64,000 bases of DNA. It comes from Gigaspora rosea. Taxonomy: Eukaryota > Glomeromycota > Glomeromycetes > Diversisporales > Gigasporaceae. Positions 61,190 through 64,000 of the stretch are shown piece after piece; the stretch's first letter is position 1; each line of letters opens with the position of its first letter. The stretch is taken from NCBI GenBank assembly GCA_003550325.1, contig QKWP01000784.1, positions 48,541 to 112,540 on the forward strand, given 5' to 3'. A model generated the notes under the pieces. It did no database searches. It saw nothing but the letters and a program-made list of their open reading frames with translations, and was not told the DNA's origin. A program made the position numbers and the translations under genes.

Positions 61190-63060
61190 ATGGCAGACGC
61201 TATAAAATTTCCAGACCTTAAGGGCTGTGTCATTAATCACCTGATTATTTTTTATCAGAGGCATACCCCCCTCCCTCTTCTTTAATATATAAATAGTCAG
61301 GTTCCTTATATATAATTTCACTTTTTTTTACCCCCCCCCTAAAAAATCACCTGATTTTTGTTACTCCTCTAACAAAATTAACTTTAAAACTTTAATGAAC
61401 GGAATGATACTCAATGGCTCAAATTGGGTACAATTCAGAAATCATTTTGAACATGCAATACAAGTATATGTACCGCTAGACTTACTAACAACAGGATACT
61501 TTACTGGAAACTATAATAATGGATATAATAGAATACCATTAAATAACATAGCAGGACTAATAGCAGGAAATGCAGAAGCACAGGGAGCATACAATGTAAT
61601 ATTCATGAAGAACTTAATACATAAATTGGCAATATCATGCTTTGACTATGAGAGATATATTTTATATTAAACACACAAAAATGATTTGACATCATACTTC
61701 TGTAGTGACTTCAATAGAGGACACGAAGAAGAAGACATGAATGGGAATCAGTAGAAGATGCACCAAACACAATCTTATTAGATAAAACCAACTTCCCAGA
61801 AGAAATAAACGAACACTTCGCCGCAGCACTTAACGGAGGAGTAGGACAAGGAAATTTATTATGCAGAGATCCGGACGGACAATCAAGACAAGTATCATTC
61901 AGATTATGGTTTGATAAAGTATTTATAACACCAAAAATGATCAAAGAAAAACAAAAACTGTCCAACAAAATGAAATTTGAACCCAAATATCTAATTGAAA
62001 TAGATGAAGCAGCAAATTTCCAAACTAAATTTATGTGCGACTTAGCACTATGTAGAAACAACACATCATTCTTAGGAGGACTACAAATATTATTAGAAGG
62101 AATGTTACCAAATGAACGACATGAACTAGAAGACTACAAAAGCCAAATGAACTTAATCAACAACGAGATTACAGACACCCCTGCATTCTTTACAGCACTA
62201 TCAAGAGTGTATGACTATTATAAATCAGGAAAAGTAGCAGAATATTTTAAAAATCAATCAGAAAAGAAACAAACGAACTTCCTAAGCAAAAAGAGAGAAT
62301 TCTATGATAATGAAAGAAGAAAAAAGAAAATAGATTCAAAAAGAATGAATTCGCAATAGTATCCCTCAGAAACATGAAATGTTATAATTGTGGAAGAAAA
62401 GGACATCTTATGAGTGACTGTAGATCCAAAAAACAAGATAAGGGGTATAACAAAGGAAAGAAATTTTCAAAAGAAAGATTCTCAAAAGATAGAAGCAGAA
62501 AGGAATTTAACAAGAAAGGAAATGGATATATGGACAAAAGAGGAAGAACATGGAAATCCAGAGAAGACTATAAAAAATAGAAAGAATCAAAGAAAAGAAA
62601 AGACTCACCCAAGCCTTTTAGGAAAGAAGAAAGATTCAAGAAATCATCATTTCGCCCAAAGGACTCATCAGGACAATACGAAAAGAAATATAACCCATTT
62701 AATAAAGAAAAATATAAGGATAAGAAAATGTAGTGTGATCATTATAAAACAGACACACATTTTACCCATAGCTGTTATAAATACCGAAAAGACGTAAAAA
62801 AAGTAGAAGACCCAATGGTTTTTAACCTTGAAAAATCAAGAGAAAAAGAAGATTTTGATGAATATATTCGATTCACAAAATTTAGAGAACAATATCATCT
62901 TGAAAACGAATACTCATCAAGTGATGAAGAATTACAATCCTATTAAGAACCTGAACAGTACGAATCATCAAGTGAATCAGACGGATCTGATGAATATGAA
63001 AGTTATAACCTAGAAAAGAAAACCTCAAAAAGCGAAAATGAAAATGATTATTATTTCTAA
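61190..63060 (+). pseudogene. gag: Gag of copy C, split by a Harbinger-type element, broken
   Basis: The start (MADAIKFPDLKG) matches the opening of Gag in copies A and B (M-A-x...P-K-I-V-G-L-K). It is cut by the 148-bp element at 61222-61369 and goes on with the helical capsid-like part (61395-61670 and 61937-62359 are open). A CCHC knuckle CYNCGRKGHLMSDC lies at 62380-62421. A Lys/Arg-rich tail and an acidic region follow. Broken a few times besides the insertion. Confidence 0.7.
61222..61369 (+). mobile_element. PIF/Harbinger-type miniature element in Gag of copy C, 148 bp
   Basis: Starts GGGCTGTGTCATTAATCACC and ends GATTTTTGTTACTCCTC, with TAA on both sides (61219-61221 and 61370-61372). 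Nearly the same sequence as 30956-31107. Confidence 0.85.
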
Positions 63061-63337
63061 ACGGGAGCATGCCCAATACTCATGAACAACTCCCTATATT
63101 AAATAAAGGCTATATTGGAGAGTATAATAACAAACATTATAATATATATAATTACCAGTTAATTACCCATATTCATGTACCAAAGAACTAGAACTATTTA
63201 CCTTTAATAAAGAAAAATATTTTAACGAACCAAAATACTCTGCCTATCATAATTATGAAAAATTATTCTTTCCTGAACAAACAAAAATTAATAAGCTCAA
63301 ACAAAAAGGAGCAAAAGGATTTTACTTTATAGCACTC

Positions 63338-63700
63338 GTGAATGGCATAATAATGGAATTCAAACTAGACGAAGGATCAACTAATACATTAATGGGAATC
63401 AACCATGCAAAAAGACTAGGACTAGAGAAAATTATATCAAAACCAGCAATAGCAGAAGCAGTAGAAAGTGAAGTCAAAATAATAGGCAAAATAGTAGTCG
63501 AGATCAAAATTAATGAATATTTAACATGCAATCTAAAAATAGATGTTCTAAATACAGAATCAAAATATATCCTCCTCAGTAATAAACATCAGTTACAAAT
63601 AGAAATATCAAAAGATCAAGAGAATCATACTATTCTCATTAATAATGAACCTATACATAATCAAAGAGTTCTCATACACCAACACTACCAATTGAAGCAA
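63338..63700 (+). CDS. pro: Retropepsin-like protease of copy C
   Basis: MNGIIMEFKLDEGSTNTLMG carries the catalytic loop, again Asp-Glu-Gly. It is followed by a beta-rich body and the late YILLSNKHQLQIEISKD strand. It lies after Gag as in the other copies. The open frame continues to 63841 into unrelated GC-rich sequence, so its natural end is not visible. It shows that D-E-G is shared across the diverged lineage. Confidence 0.65.
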
Positions 63701-63774
63701 TCCAAAAACAGTTATGGCAATGCTCGGAGGCTACTGCCAAACCTATCAGAAGTATACTCTGAGGATAAACCTAG

Positions 63775-63860
63775 CAGTAGGGTTGCGGGCACGGGGTCAT
63801 TGGGCATGCCTCATGGGCATGCCCAGAGGGCATGCCCCTAGGCATGCCTTTGAGCCAAAA
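63775..63860. repeat. GGCATGCC repeat cluster, GC-rich
   Basis: GGCATGCC or GGGCATGCCC occurs five times in about 65 bases (near 63804, 63818, 63829, 63841 and 63860). Each is a palindrome. The GC content stands out sharply from the AT-rich surroundings, and copy C loses homology here, so this is probably the edge of another inserted element. Confidence 0.7.
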
Positions 63861-64000
63861 GGCATGCCCCTGTCATGTGATATATATAGCTACACGGCAA
63901 TTTGATTGGCTATGATCATATAAATCTGAAGTGTCGAAAAGCTATAACATAAAGGTTATGTCAAACCTGTCAAACTGGTTTTTAATATAACATAACCGGG
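63861..64000. other. Sequence beyond copy C, no gene
   Basis: Unrelated to the giant element. Short, AT-rich; nothing recognisable before the window ends. Confidence 0.4.

Larger units (their letters stand above)
57732..63775 (+). mobile_element. Copy C: diverged relative of the giant element, partial (fossil)
   Basis: It follows copy B head to tail. The gene order (Thr-rich membrane protein, Cys-tailed membrane protein, two more membrane proteins, two small soluble proteins, Gag, protease) is the same, but the sequences differ so much that many proteins align only by motif. It is cut off after the protease near 63775. It is broken, by estimate about ten times, and carries a Harbinger-type element in Gag. 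Confidence 0.8.

Overview
The window is AT-rich eukaryotic DNA, most likely from a fungus. The Helitron type and the crowd of small inverted-repeat elements recall arbuscular mycorrhizal fungi (Glomeromycotina), but that assignment is an inference. I recognise no host gene, tRNA or rRNA. Almost everything is mobile-element DNA, much of it nested.

The main occupant is a very large reverse-transcribing element present as three head-to-tail copies, all fossil. Copy A runs from position 1 (cut by the window edge) to about 21365. Copy B runs from about 23055 to 57731 and is split by a 15-kb block of other DNA and an assembly gap. Copy C, a clearly diverged relative, runs from about 57732 to 63775 and is incomplete. 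A and B are very similar, by eye well above 90 percent. Removing the nested insertions from the A-to-B spacing (about 23.2 kb) gives a repeating unit of about 21 kb.

Reading along the unit: a control region with a TATA box, a hairpin and a candidate primer-binding site; seven or eight tightly packed small genes, most with one membrane segment; Gag with zinc knuckles; a retropepsin-like protease with D-E-G in place of D-S/T-G; two long segments of unknown function; a dUTPase-fold-like linker; Ty3/gypsy-type reverse transcriptase and RNase H; an acidic gene on the opposite strand; a Merlin/IS1016-type DDE transposase gene; a coiled-coil gene overlapping a Cys-rich multi-zinc-knuckle gene; a structured non-coding block; four small genes; and a deoxynucleoside kinase-NUDIX fusion. 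I see no retroviral-type integrase. The Merlin-type DDE protein, or pararetrovirus-like replication without integrase, could take its place. The small membrane genes keep their order in the diverged copy C, so the cassette is old and was probably selected.

The block inside copy B (27494-42263, then 559 N) holds a decayed Helitron (about 31.2-37.3 kb) with an HUH/Y2 Rep domain and a PIF1-type helicase, itself split by a hAT-like element. Around it are palindromic repeats, a PIF/Harbinger-type miniature element that recurs inside the Gag of copy C, a long hairpin, a tandem array of about 430-bp units and a duplicated segment of about 285 bp. Copy A carries two further DNA elements (AT-flanked and TA-flanked), and the A/B control region carries one with GGACCCC ends. 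Because A and B supply the empty site for each other's insertions, the order of events can be read.
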